Shown: one piece after another, positions 1 through 6,972 of the stretch
How the letters are laid out: each line of letters starts with the position of its first letter
Position numbering within the stretch: position 1 is the first letter of the stretch
From: Flavobacteriaceae bacterium
GTDB taxonomy: Bacteria; Bacteroidota; Bacteroidia; Flavobacteriales; Flavobacteriaceae
Length of the DNA stretch: 18,666 nucleotides
NCBI GenBank assembly: GCA_947377425.1
Contig: CANCFZ010000023.1
Span: 1-18,666 of the forward strand
Direction of reading: 5' to 3'
Program-made: the position numbers and the translations under genes
Notes under the pieces: model-generated
The model's database searches: none
The model's input: only the letters and a program-made list of their open reading frames with translations
What the model was told of the DNA's origin: nothing

Positions 1-1
1 C

Positions 2-889
2 ATTATTAACGGTGGAAAAACACTTTGGTTAGTAGATCAAGTCAACATGGAAATGGATAGTTTGATGGGAAGTGGAGAAAATCTTGCTTTTCCGAGAGAC
101 TTGAATTTGAATGATATGTTCTTTAAATATGGTATCCGAATCAAACCCGATTTAATTAAAGATTATCAAGCGTCTCCAATTTCATTAGCTACTGGACAAC
201 AAGGAAGTGCTACCCAATATACTCAATTTCCTTGGATGTATGCACCGGCAATATATTCAGAATCTGTCCATCCAGTGGTAAGTAATTTAGATGCTTTGAA
301 ATTTGATTTTACAAATCCGATTGAGGTTTTAAAAAATGATATTAAAAAAACAGTGCTATTAAAATCTTCAAAATATTCAAAACCAGTTGGGACGCCAATT
401 GAAGTCAATTTGAATATGGTTTCCGAAAAACCTGATTTAAAAGAATTTGTTGGAAAAGGAGATTTACCTGTAGCTGTTTTGATGGAAGGAAAATTTCATT
501 CGGTTTTTCAAAATCGTGTGTTACCATTTAAAGATAACACCTTCACTCCTATCGGAAAAGAAAATAAAATGATTGTAATTTCGGATGGTGATGTCATCAA
601 AAATCAATTGGATAAAAACTTTCAACCGTTAGAATTAGGATTCGACAAATGGACAAATAATCTATATTCCAACAAGGAATTCATGATGAATTGTGTTAAT
701 TATTTGCTTGATGACAACGGACTTATTAACATAAGAAGCAAAGAAGTTGACCTACCAATTTTGGATTCTAATAAAGTGCAAGAAAATTATACCTTTTCAC
801 AAATCATAACTGTCGGAGTTCCAATTGTAATTTTATTGGTATTTGGATTAGTGTTCACTTTCCTAAGAAAAAGAAAATATAGTAAGTAA
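2..889 (+). CDS. gldG: GldG, gliding-motility ABC transporter-associated protein (3' part)
   Basis: This is the C-terminal 295 residues of GldG, cut by the window edge: the frame is open from base 2, so the ATG at 47 is internal, not the start. GldG is the auxiliary component that works with the GldA ATPase and GldF permease and is needed for gliding motility in Flavobacterium. The visible part holds the extracytoplasmic portion, with LWLVDQVNMEMD near the start and a region around IKNQLDKNFQPLELGFDKW. A single hydrophobic segment (ITVGVPIVILLVFGLVFTF) sits within the last 30 residues, followed by the basic tail RKRKYSK, which suggests an inner-membrane anchor with a short cytoplasmic end. 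gldF is expected just upstream, outside the window. No hairpin terminator is visible before dnaN. The identification rests on remembered family sequence and is fairly secure. Confidence 0.85.
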   Translation: MINGGKTLWLVDQVNMEMDSLMGSGENLAFPRDLNLNDMFFKYGIRIKPDLIKDYQASPISLATGQQGSATQYTQFPWMYAPAIYSESVHPVVSNLDALKFDFTNPIEVLKNDIKKTVLLKSSKYSKPVGTPIEVNLNMVSEKPDLKEFVGKGDLPVAVLMEGKFHSVFQNRVLPFKDNTFTPIGKENKMIVISDGDVIKNQLDKNFQPLELGFDKWTNNLYSNKEFMMNCVNYLLDDNGLINIRSKEVDLPILDSNKVQENYTFSQIITVGVPIVILLVFGLVFTFLRKRKYSK

Positions 890-905
890 TGTTAATAAAA
901 ATCTT

Positions 906-935
906 TTTGAAATCTATTTCTTTAAGATATATTTG
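906..935 (+). promoter_or_regulatory. Promoter of dnaN
   Basis: TTTG at 906-909 and TATATTTG at 928-935 are separated by 18 bases. This matches the Bacteroidota housekeeping promoter (TTTG, then TAnnTTTG at -7) exactly in both boxes. Transcription would start near 942, giving dnaN a leader of almost 100 bases. The promoter lies between gldG and dnaN, so dnaN need not depend on gldG transcription. Confidence 0.7.
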
Positions 936-1038
936 TAAAAAATAAAGAAAAATGAAATGCCTCCAAGAAAAGAGTAATTTTTGAGAAAAGATTATTAAGG
1001 CATTGCATCTTCCAATAAAAATTAAATAAAAATTACGG

Positions 1039-2157
1039 ATGAAATTTATTGTATCAAGCTCGTATTTATTAAAACAACTACAAGTTTTAGGTAGCGTTAT
1101 CAACAGTAGCAATACCTTGCCAATTTTAGATAACTTTTTATTTGAATTAGATAAAAAAGCGTTAACTGTTTCTTCTTCTGATTTAGAAACGACTATGTCG
1201 GCTACTTTAGAAATTGAATCAACCGATAAAGGAAGCGTTGCTGTTCCTGCAAAATTGTTATTAGACATTCTAAAAACATTTCCAGAGCAACCGTTAACGT
1301 TTACTGTTGAAGAAAATAGTACTATCGAAATTAGTTCGAATTCAGGAAAATATGCCATTGCTTATGCTCCAGGTGAAGAATTTCCTAAATCAGTGCAATT
1401 AGAAGATCCATCATCAACATTAGTGCCTGCCGAAGTTTTAGCAACTGCTATTAGCAAAACTATTTTCGCTGCTGGAAATGACGATTTACGTCCAGTTATG
1501 TCTGGTGTATTCTTTCAATTTTCTCCAGAAGGTTTGATTTTTGTTGCAACTGACGCACACAAATTAGTAAAATATGCTCGTACTGATGTTAAATCATCAC
1601 AAGTAGCTGATTTTATTATGCCAAAGAAACCTTTAAATATCTTGAAAAGTATTTTAGGAGCTTCTGATGCTGAAGTAAAAATTGATTACAACGATGCCAA
1701 TGCAACGTTCTCATTTGAAAATTACATCTTAACTTGTAGATTAATTGACGGAAAATATCCAAATTATGAAGCGGTTATCCCAAAAGAAAATCCAAATAAA
1801 TTATTGATTGATAGAACTCAATTCTTTAGTTCTGTTCGTCGTGTTGCGATTTTCTCTAACAAAACTACACACCAAATTCGTTTGAAAATTGCCGGTGCCG
1901 AATTGAATATTTCTGCAGAAGATATTGATTATTCTAACAAAGCAGAAGAAAGATTGACTTGTGATTATCAAGGTGATGACATGCAAATTGGATTCAACTC
2001 TCGTTTCTTATTGGAAATGTTGAGCAATTTACAATCAGACGAAATTCAATTGGAAATGTCAATGCCAAATAGAGCCGGAATTCTAACTCCAGTTGACGGA
2101 TTAGACGAAGGTGAAACTGTTACAATGCTTGTTATGCCAGTTATGCTTAACAACTAA
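1039..2157 (+). CDS. dnaN: DNA polymerase III subunit beta (sliding clamp)
   Basis: This is the beta sliding clamp, which forms a ring around DNA and tethers the replicative polymerase and many repair proteins. The 372-residue length is typical for the family, which has three similar domains of about 120 residues. Recognisable parts are the N-terminal MKFIVSSSYLLKQLQVL, the segment NTLPILDNFLFE, the second-domain stretch VATDAHKLVKYA, the linker-region RLIDGKYPNYEAVIP, and a C-terminus ending LVMPVMLNN in line with the usual methionine-proline ending of beta clamps. The ATG at 1039 fits the known N-terminus. It has its own promoter at 906-935 and a strong terminator at 2189-2226. Unlike in many bacteria it is not next to dnaA here; its upstream neighbour is gldG. 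Confidence 0.97.
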   Translation: MKFIVSSSYLLKQLQVLGSVINSSNTLPILDNFLFELDKKALTVSSSDLETTMSATLEIESTDKGSVAVPAKLLLDILKTFPEQPLTFTVEENSTIEISSNSGKYAIAYAPGEEFPKSVQLEDPSSTLVPAEVLATAISKTIFAAGNDDLRPVMSGVFFQFSPEGLIFVATDAHKLVKYARTDVKSSQVADFIMPKKPLNILKSILGASDAEVKIDYNDANATFSFENYILTCRLIDGKYPNYEAVIPKENPNKLLIDRTQFFSSVRRVAIFSNKTTHQIRLKIAGAELNISAEDIDYSNKAEERLTCDYQGDDMQIGFNSRFLLEMLSNLQSDEIQLEMSMPNRAGILTPVDGLDEGETVTMLVMPVMLNN

Positions 2158-2188
2158 AGATATAGATTAACCAACAAAAACTAAACTT

Positions 2189-2226
2189 AAAAACGGTTAT
2201 TGAAATAAATTTCAATAACCGTTTTT
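2189..2226. terminator. Bidirectional intrinsic terminator between dnaN and a convergent operon
   Basis: A perfect 17-bp inverted repeat (2189-2205 with 2210-2226) encloses the 4-base loop taaa. The arms begin with a run of A and end with a run of T, so the hairpin has a T-tract on either strand. It lies between the stop of dnaN (+) and the stop of the lipoprotein gene (-) and probably ends both transcripts. Confidence 0.9.
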
Positions 2227-2259
2227 AAATAATATTTTAGAAAGCAACTTTTTTTCTAA

Positions 2260-2754
2260 TTATTCCTGCCCATCAGGATTGTCACTTCCTGTAACTTTAT
2301 TACCAATTTGACCATCTCCAGAATATATTGTTACTCCAGCTTTGGTTAAAATATATCCATTTTTAGCAATCAACTGATAATCATCAAAAATCCAAGATTT
2401 TCCTTCTCCATTTCTTTTTAGAATAAAAGATTTTTCGTCTGGAAGAAATATTTCTGCTTTATCAGCTTTTTCATTAAAAAGCACATAAGCACACAAAGTA
2501 ACATCTTCTGTAGAAGAATTTTTTGTTGGATTTAATTGAATTCCGGTAAAAGCTCTAACACATTCTTTATTCAATTTTGACCATGTATATCCAGCAGATG
2601 CCAAACACCCATTTTCATCTTGGTCTGCTCCTACTATTGTTGAATCTTTAGGTTGTATTTTCTGTTTTGCAGCATCCTTAGAAGTGTCGTCGCTAAGTTT
2701 ACATGAAACTAAAGCAATTGCAAAAAGAAGAGCTACTATTATTTTTTTATTCAT
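2260..2754 (-). CDS. Lipoprotein of unknown function with a two-cysteine motif
   Basis: This is a 164-residue protein with a lipoprotein signal peptide: MNKK, a hydrophobic stretch, then the lipobox LVSC with the acylated cysteine at residue 18. After a charged linker comes the motif GC-x4-GYTW-x6-C-VR (Cys50 and Cys65). The two cysteines could form a disulfide in the periplasm. The rest looks like a compact beta-rich domain (IFLPDEKSFILKR, SWIFDDYQLIAKNGYILT). I do not recognise a named family. It is the last gene of a three-gene minus-strand operon and starts 10 bases after the stop of the 163-residue membrane protein. The operon ends at the terminator at 2189-2226. Confidence 0.8.
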   Translation of the reverse strand: MNKKIIVALLFAIALVSCKLSDDTSKDAAKQKIQPKDSTIVGADQDENGCLASAGYTWSKLNKECVRAFTGIQLNPTKNSSTEDVTLCAYVLFNEKADKAEIFLPDEKSFILKRNGEGKSWIFDDYQLIAKNGYILTKAGVTIYSGDGQIGNKVTGSDNPDGQE

Positions 2755-2764
2755 TTTTTCTTGA

Positions 2765-3256
2765 TTAATACTGTTCTTTTGGATAAATAAAGGAATCCAT
2801 TACTTGAAAAGTAATTTTCCCATCTGATTCAACAAAATATTTAATTACAACATCACCCCAATAAGTTCCGTCACTATAATCGGCAATTATCCAACGGTGA
2901 TTTAATATTTTTATTTTATTTATGATGAATTTTTGTGTCCCTAATTTCTCTTGACCTGTATAAATATTTCCTTTTGAATCATCATTATAATCTAATAATG
3001 CTTCTTTTATTCGTGGAATTAATTTTTGAATACTTTGATTTTCAAAATACTCTTGCGCTCTTTCATTTTTATCCAAAGAAAAATAATCAGCATCGTTTAA
3101 TTTATCTGAAATTAAAGCTAAACTATCGGTCACGCTCTTTATTTCTAACTTATTATTGTTTCTTTCAAAAGTCAATGCCTTCGTGAAATACATATAAGTA
3201 AAAGCTGTAATTAATGCTGATAAAATAAATAAATATAAATATAACTGTCTTTTCAT
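2765..3256 (-). CDS. Membrane-anchored protein of unknown function
   Basis: This is a 163-residue protein with one N-terminal hydrophobic segment (about residues 5-24) after MKRQ, probably an uncleaved signal anchor that places the rest in the periplasm. A short charged, possibly coiled segment (residues 30-60) is followed by a small alpha/beta domain. That domain includes the strands FIINKIKIL and RWIIADYSDGTYWGD (residues 121-135), and ITFQVMDSFIYP near the end. No catalytic motif is visible and I do not recognise a family. It starts one base after the stop of the metallo-hydrolase gene and is followed 10 bases later by the lipoprotein gene, so all three are probably translated from one mRNA. 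Confidence 0.75.
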   Translation of the reverse strand: MKRQLYLYLFILSALITAFTYMYFTKALTFERNNNKLEIKSVTDSLALISDKLNDADYFSLDKNERAQEYFENQSIQKLIPRIKEALLDYNDDSKGNIYTGQEKLGTQKFIINKIKILNHRWIIADYSDGTYWGDVVIKYFVESDGKITFQVMDSFIYPKEQY

Positions 3257-3257
3257 T

Positions 3258-4022
3258 TTAAATAGTAATTTCTAAATTATCATAAGCCAAAAACACATTT
3301 TGAGGCAGTCGTTTTTGAACTTCTTCATGAAATCCCAACAAATGACTTATGTGAGTAAAATAAGCTCTTTCAGGTTGAACCAAAGTTACAAAATCTAAAG
3401 CATCTTGCAAACTAAAATGTGAATGATGTGGTTCTTCTCTCAATGCGTTAATTACCAATACTTTTAAGCCTTTTAACTTCGCAACTTCATCAATATCTAT
3501 TGTTTTTACATCTGTTAAATAGGCAAAATCCTGAATTCGATAGCCAAAAACTTGAAGATTTCCGTGCCAGACATTTATTGGAATAACATTTAATTTTTCA
3601 ATTAAAAAAGGCACATTATTAATTACTTCATTTATTTGAACAGATGGCGCTCCTGGATATTTATTTTCGGTTTCAAAAATATAATCAAATCTTTTTTTTA
3701 GGTTTTCAAGAACTCTTTTGTGTCCAAATATTGGAATATCACCTTGTTTAAAATTAAACGGACGAATATCATCCAAACCAGCAGTGTGATCAGAATGTTC
3801 GTGCGTAAATAAAACAGCATCTACTTTTTGGCATTTAGAAGTAAGCATTTGCTGTCTAAAATCGGGTCCGCAATCAATTACAATTGAGCTTTCACCAACT
3901 TGAAGCCAAACAGAAACTCGCAATCTTTTATCTCTAGAATCATTACTTTGACAAACAGAATGGTGACTTCCAATGACAGGAATTCCTTGAGAAGTTCCAG
4001 TTCCTAAAAAATAAATTTTCAT
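3258..4022 (-). CDS. MBL-fold metallo-hydrolase, PhnP-like
   Basis: This is a 254-residue metallo-beta-lactamase-fold hydrolase, probably cytoplasmic. It begins with the family's typical MKIYFLGTGTSQGIP. The metal site is visible as THEHSDH (residues 73-79), His153 in VWHG, Asp171 in YLTD and His224 in FTHISH. The extension AGLDDIRPF after the metal motif and the late AYDNLEI resemble PhnP-type phosphoribosyl cyclic phosphodiesterases and their relatives. It is not near phn genes, so the phosphonate role does not follow and the substrate is unknown. I chose the ATG at 4022: an upstream in-frame GTG at 4070 would lie before the predicted transcription start, and the family N-terminus begins at this ATG. 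First gene of a three-gene operon. Confidence 0.88.
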   Translation of the reverse strand: MKIYFLGTGTSQGIPVIGSHHSVCQSNDSRDKRLRVSVWLQVGESSIVIDCGPDFRQQMLTSKCQKVDAVLFTHEHSDHTAGLDDIRPFNFKQGDIPIFGHKRVLENLKKRFDYIFETENKYPGAPSVQINEVINNVPFLIEKLNVIPINVWHGNLQVFGYRIQDFAYLTDVKTIDIDEVAKLKGLKVLVINALREEPHHSHFSLQDALDFVTLVQPERAYFTHISHLLGFHEEVQKRLPQNVFLAYDNLEITI

Positions 4023-4056
4023 TTTGCACGGTTTTTGATATGAGAAATAATAATGA

Positions 4057-4085
4057 AAAATATATTTCACTAATTTTAATACAAA
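4057..4085 (-). promoter_or_regulatory. Promoter of the MBL-hydrolase operon
   Basis: Read on the minus strand, TTTG (4085-4082) is followed after 17 bases by TATATTTT (4064-4057), a 7-of-8 match to the TAnnTTTG element. The predicted start of transcription is near 4050, about 28 bases before the chosen ATG at 4022. This supports that ATG over the upstream GTG at 4070. Confidence 0.5.
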
Positions 4086-4122
4086 ATTAAAACAATTATC
4101 TTTTATTGAAGTACCATTTTAC

Positions 4123-4130
4123 TAACTTTG
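4123..4130 (+). promoter_or_regulatory. -7 promoter element of the 489-residue gene
   Basis: TAACTTTG matches TAnnTTTG exactly. No convincing -33 box is at normal distance; the nearest TTG leaves only 14 bases. The leader to the ATG at 4149 would be about 12 bases. The TTG at the end of the element is in frame with the gene but lies before the transcript start, so it is not a start codon. Confidence 0.45.
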
Positions 4131-4148
4131 CAAAGAATTAAATATTTT

Positions 4149-5618
4149 ATGGGAAATTCTGGATTAGACATTAAATTAAAAGGTGATAGAGTAATTGAAC
4201 ACGTTCCTTCAATAAAGGATAAAGCATTACGAATCAACTTGAATGAAAACATATATGGAACCTTTGCAGAAATTGGTGCTGGACAAGAAACAGTAAGACA
4301 TTTTTTTAGATCTGGCGGTTCGTCTGGAACTATTGCAAAAGCTATGTCTGCCTACGATAAAGATTTTAGCGATGCTATTTATGGAATTGAAGGCGACGGA
4401 AGATATGTTACTGAAAGTAGGTTAAAAAAAATGCTTTCGCATGAAGTTGATTTGATTGAAAAACGTTTAGACAGAGAAAAACATCCAAACAAAATCTTTT
4501 TTAGCTACGCCAATACTGTTGCTACAATTGATTTTGCCAAACAATTTAAAGGTCACGGTTGGGTTGGAATTAAATACCAAGTTGAACCTGATGAAGAATA
4601 TAACGAGATTACACTACACATTCGTTTTAAAGAAACTGATGCTAGATTGCAACAAGAAACACTTGGAATTCTTGGAGTGAATCTAATTTATGGTGCTTAT
4701 TACAAATATAATGACCCTAAAAAATTGCTTCGTTATTTATACGACCATTTAGATAAAGACCAGTTAGAAATTGACACCATTAACTTTTCGGGACCTCGTT
4801 TTGCTAATGTTGACAATCGATTGATGAGTTTGCAATTAGTAAAAAACGGAATGACCGATGCCGTAATGTTCAGTCCTGATGGACACAATATTTTACCAGC
4901 CGCAGTTTTATATAAAAAAAACATACTAGCTTTAAGAGGAAGTTTTCGTCCGGTAACTAAAGTAAACATGGACATGCTTGATCGTTCGCTAGAAATGTTT
5001 GTTGAAGAGAATAAAGTTGAAAAAGAAAATACTTTTGTCATTTTTGAAATTACACTTTCCAATCTACGTTCTGAAGGCGAAATTGACGAAAGAGATTTCA
5101 TGGATAGAGCCGAATTGCTTTGTTCATTGGGACAAACAGTTATGATTTCTAATTTTCAAGAATATTATAAAGTAGTCGAATATTTCTCAAGTTATACTAA
5201 AGCCCGAATGGGATTGGTAATGGGAGTTAATAATTTGGTTGATATTTTTGACGAAAAATACTACCGTCATTTAAGCGGAGGAATTTTGGAAGCCTTCGGT
5301 AAATTATTCTATCGTGATTTGAAAGTATATTTATATCCGATGGAAGAAAACGGAGAAATAGTTACTTCACAAAACTTGAAAGTGCATCCTAGAATGAAAG
5401 AATTGTATAAATTCTTCGCTTACAACGGAAAAGTTGTCGATGTACCAGTTTTTGACAAAGAAAACCTTAAAATTTTCTCAAGAGAAGTCTTGAGAATGAT
5501 TACAAAAGGAATTTCTGGCTGGGAACGAATGCTACCAAGAGGCACAGCCGACTTGATAAAACGACATAAATTATTTGGTTACGACCCAAGCAGAGTTCTT
5601 GAAGAAGTAAATAAATAG
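4149..5618 (+). CDS. Conserved-looking cytoplasmic protein of unknown function (489 residues)
   Basis: The protein begins MGNSGLDIKLKGDRVIEH and has no signal peptide, no transmembrane segment and no lipobox, so it is probably cytoplasmic. Segments that look constrained are NENIYGTFAEIGAGQE, HFFRSGGSSGTIAKAMSAYD, FKGHGWVGIKYQ, HIRFKETDA, GILGVNLIYGAYY, NFSGPRFANVDNRLMSLQLV and a late KLFYRDLKVYLYP. There is no Walker motif, no nucleotidyltransferase HxGH and no TonB box or beta-barrel pattern. I recall near-identical proteins from other Flavobacteriaceae carrying inconsistent automatic names, which the sequence does not support. It stands alone: divergent from the MBL operon and convergent with bcp, 19 bases from its stop. 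Start chosen at the ATG at 4149, since the TTG at 4128 lies inside the promoter. Confidence 0.8.
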   Translation: MGNSGLDIKLKGDRVIEHVPSIKDKALRINLNENIYGTFAEIGAGQETVRHFFRSGGSSGTIAKAMSAYDKDFSDAIYGIEGDGRYVTESRLKKMLSHEVDLIEKRLDREKHPNKIFFSYANTVATIDFAKQFKGHGWVGIKYQVEPDEEYNEITLHIRFKETDARLQQETLGILGVNLIYGAYYKYNDPKKLLRYLYDHLDKDQLEIDTINFSGPRFANVDNRLMSLQLVKNGMTDAVMFSPDGHNILPAAVLYKKNILALRGSFRPVTKVNMDMLDRSLEMFVEENKVEKENTFVIFEITLSNLRSEGEIDERDFMDRAELLCSLGQTVMISNFQEYYKVVEYFSSYTKARMGLVMGVNNLVDIFDEKYYRHLSGGILEAFGKLFYRDLKVYLYPMEENGEIVTSQNLKVHPRMKELYKFFAYNGKVVDVPVFDKENLKIFSREVLRMITKGISGWERMLPRGTADLIKRHKLFGYDPSRVLEEVNK

Positions 5619-5637
5619 TTTTTAAAACATAAAATTA

Positions 5638-6090
5638 TTACTTCAAAATTTGAGCAGCATGTGCTTTGGTTTTAACTTCGGATATTACTTCCTCAATAAT
5701 TCCGTTTTCATCAATTATAAAAGTAGTTCTGTGAATTCCGTCATATTCTTTTCCCATAAACTTTTTGGGACCCCAAACTCCGAAGGCTTGAATTACAGTT
5801 TTAACTTCATCGGCAAGTAACGGATATTGAAAATTGAATTTTTCTTTGAATTTAAATTGGGCTTTTTCACTATCTGCACTTACGCCAAGAATAGCATAAT
5901 TGTTTGCTTGAAAACGTTCAAAATTATCTCTTAAATCACAAGCTTCAGCCGTGCAACTTGGAGTATTTGCTTTTGGATAGAAGAAAACTACTAATTTTTT
6001 TCCTTTAAAATCAGCTAAAGAATGAACAATTCCATCTTGATCCTTTGCTGAAAAACTTGGTGCTTTATCGCCTTTTTTTAATGTTGTCAT
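5638..6090 (-). CDS. bcp: Thioredoxin-dependent peroxiredoxin (Bcp/PrxQ family)
   Basis: This is a 150-residue peroxiredoxin that reduces hydrogen peroxide and organic hydroperoxides with electrons from thioredoxin, in the cytoplasm. It starts MTTLKKGDKAPSF and carries the active-site motif PKANTPSCTAEACDLRD. The peroxidatic cysteine is Cys46 and the resolving cysteine Cys51, the five-residue spacing typical of the Bcp/PrxQ type. LGVSADS, FQYPLLAD, and HRTTFIIDENGII are further family segments. The in-frame TTG at 6144 would add 18 residues with no family counterpart and lies inside the likely -7 element, so I use the ATG at 6090. It is divergent from the endonuclease III gene, 66 bases away. 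Confidence 0.93.
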   Translation of the reverse strand: MTTLKKGDKAPSFSAKDQDGIVHSLADFKGKKLVVFFYPKANTPSCTAEACDLRDNFERFQANNYAILGVSADSEKAQFKFKEKFNFQYPLLADEVKTVIQAFGVWGPKKFMGKEYDGIHRTTFIIDENGIIEEVISEVKTKAHAAQILK

Positions 6091-6141
6091 TTTTAATATT
6101 AGATATTTGAATTGTCCTTTAAATTGACTTAATTTACATTT

Positions 6142-6149
6142 CAAATTTA
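6142..6149 (-). promoter_or_regulatory. -7 promoter element of bcp
   Basis: On the minus strand this reads TAAATTTG, an exact TAnnTTTG match. A TTTG lies upstream but only 11 bases away, so no good -33 box is evident. Transcription would start near 6135 and give a leader of about 45 bases before the ATG at 6090. Confidence 0.35.
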
Positions 6150-6156
6150 GTTAAAA

Positions 6157-6813
6157 ATGACAAAAAAAGAGCGGTCAACGTTTGTTATAAATACGTTAAA
6201 TGATTTTTATCCCGAAATTCCAATTCCTTTAGATCATAAAGACCCGTATACTTTGCTAATTGCAGTTTTGCTTTCTGCGCAATGTACAGATGTTCGGGTT
6301 AATAAAATTACTCCATTATTATTTGCTAAAGCAGATAACCCGTTTGATATGATTAAAATGAGTATTGAAGAAATTAAAGAAATCATTAGACCTTGCGGAT
6401 TATCACCAATGAAATCTAAAGGAATTCATGGTTTATCCCATATTTTAATTGATAAATATAATGGTGAAGTTCCTCAAAGTTTTGAAGCCTTAGAAGCGCT
6501 TCCAGCAGTTGGACACAAAACGGCAAGTGTTGTTATGAGTCAGGCTTTTGGAGTTCCAGCGTTTCCTGTTGACACGCATATTCATCGATTGATGTATCGA
6601 TGGAATTTAACATCGGGTAAAAATGTAGTTCAAACTGAAAAAGATGCCAAAGCCATTTTCCCAAAAGAGTTATGGAACGAATTGCATTTACAAATCATTT
6701 GGTATGGAAGAGAATATTCACCAGCCCGAGGTTGGGATATTGAAAAAGATATTATCACCAAAACAATCGGGCGAAAAGACATTTTGAAACAATTAGAAAA
6801 AAAATCCAGATAA
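6157..6813 (+). CDS. nth: Endonuclease III (base-excision DNA glycosylase) lacking the iron-sulfur cluster
   Basis: This 218-residue enzyme belongs to the HhH-GPD superfamily and should remove oxidised pyrimidines from DNA and cut the abasic site. The helix-hairpin-helix is LPAVGHKTA (115-123), with the catalytic lysine Lys121. The catalytic aspartate is Asp139 in PVDTHIHRLMYRW. LLIAVLLSAQCTDVRVN (33-49) is the usual DNA-contact region. The classical enzyme ends with four cysteines binding a [4Fe-4S] cluster. Here that region reads WYGREYSPARGWDIEKDI, and the only cysteines in the whole protein are Cys43 and Cys80, so the cluster cannot form. The catalytic core is intact, so the enzyme is probably active. 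It is divergent from bcp and closed by the hairpin at 6877-6912. Confidence 0.95.
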   Translation: MTKKERSTFVINTLNDFYPEIPIPLDHKDPYTLLIAVLLSAQCTDVRVNKITPLLFAKADNPFDMIKMSIEEIKEIIRPCGLSPMKSKGIHGLSHILIDKYNGEVPQSFEALEALPAVGHKTASVVMSQAFGVPAFPVDTHIHRLMYRWNLTSGKNVVQTEKDAKAIFPKELWNELHLQIIWYGREYSPARGWDIEKDIITKTIGRKDILKQLEKKSR

Positions 6814-6876
6814 CTCTTGGAGGTTATTGAAAAGAGGCTTATTTAAACACTTTATAATTACATTTATAGATATAAA

Positions 6877-6912
6877 AAAAAGGAGAAAAAATCTAAATTT
6901 TTACTCCTTTTT
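6877..6912. terminator. Bidirectional terminator between nth and the T9SS cargo gene
   Basis: The hairpin has arms 6877-6892 and 6897-6912: nine pairs (aaaaaggag with ctccttttt), one A-A mismatch, six more pairs and the loop ctaa. Both strands present a run of T after the stem. It lies between the nth stop and the stop of the minus-strand T9SS gene. Confidence 0.8.
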
Positions 6913-6972
6913 CATTTATCAATTAAGTACTAAAAAAAATAGTAACCTACCGATGACTGATTATTTTAATAA

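Noticed and set aside
953..985. A ten-codon frame in the dnaN leader that could be a leader peptide
   Set aside because: Too short to support, no clear ribosome site and no codon bias signal such as repeated regulatory codons; kept only as a detail of the leader finding.
855..1358. A 167-codon minus-strand open frame over the dnaN promoter and 5' part of dnaN
   Set aside because: It runs antisense to a certain gene, crosses its promoter, and its translation is low-complexity Phe/Ile/Asn-rich sequence typical of AT-rich antisense frames.
3258..4022. Assigning the MBL hydrolase to phosphonate breakdown as PhnP
   Set aside because: The motif is similar but no other phn gene is nearby and the N-terminal structural zinc cysteines of PhnP are not clearly present.
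4733..5101. A 122-codon minus-strand open frame inside the 489-residue gene
   Set aside because: Fully antisense within a well-formed coding frame; no signal or motif of its own.
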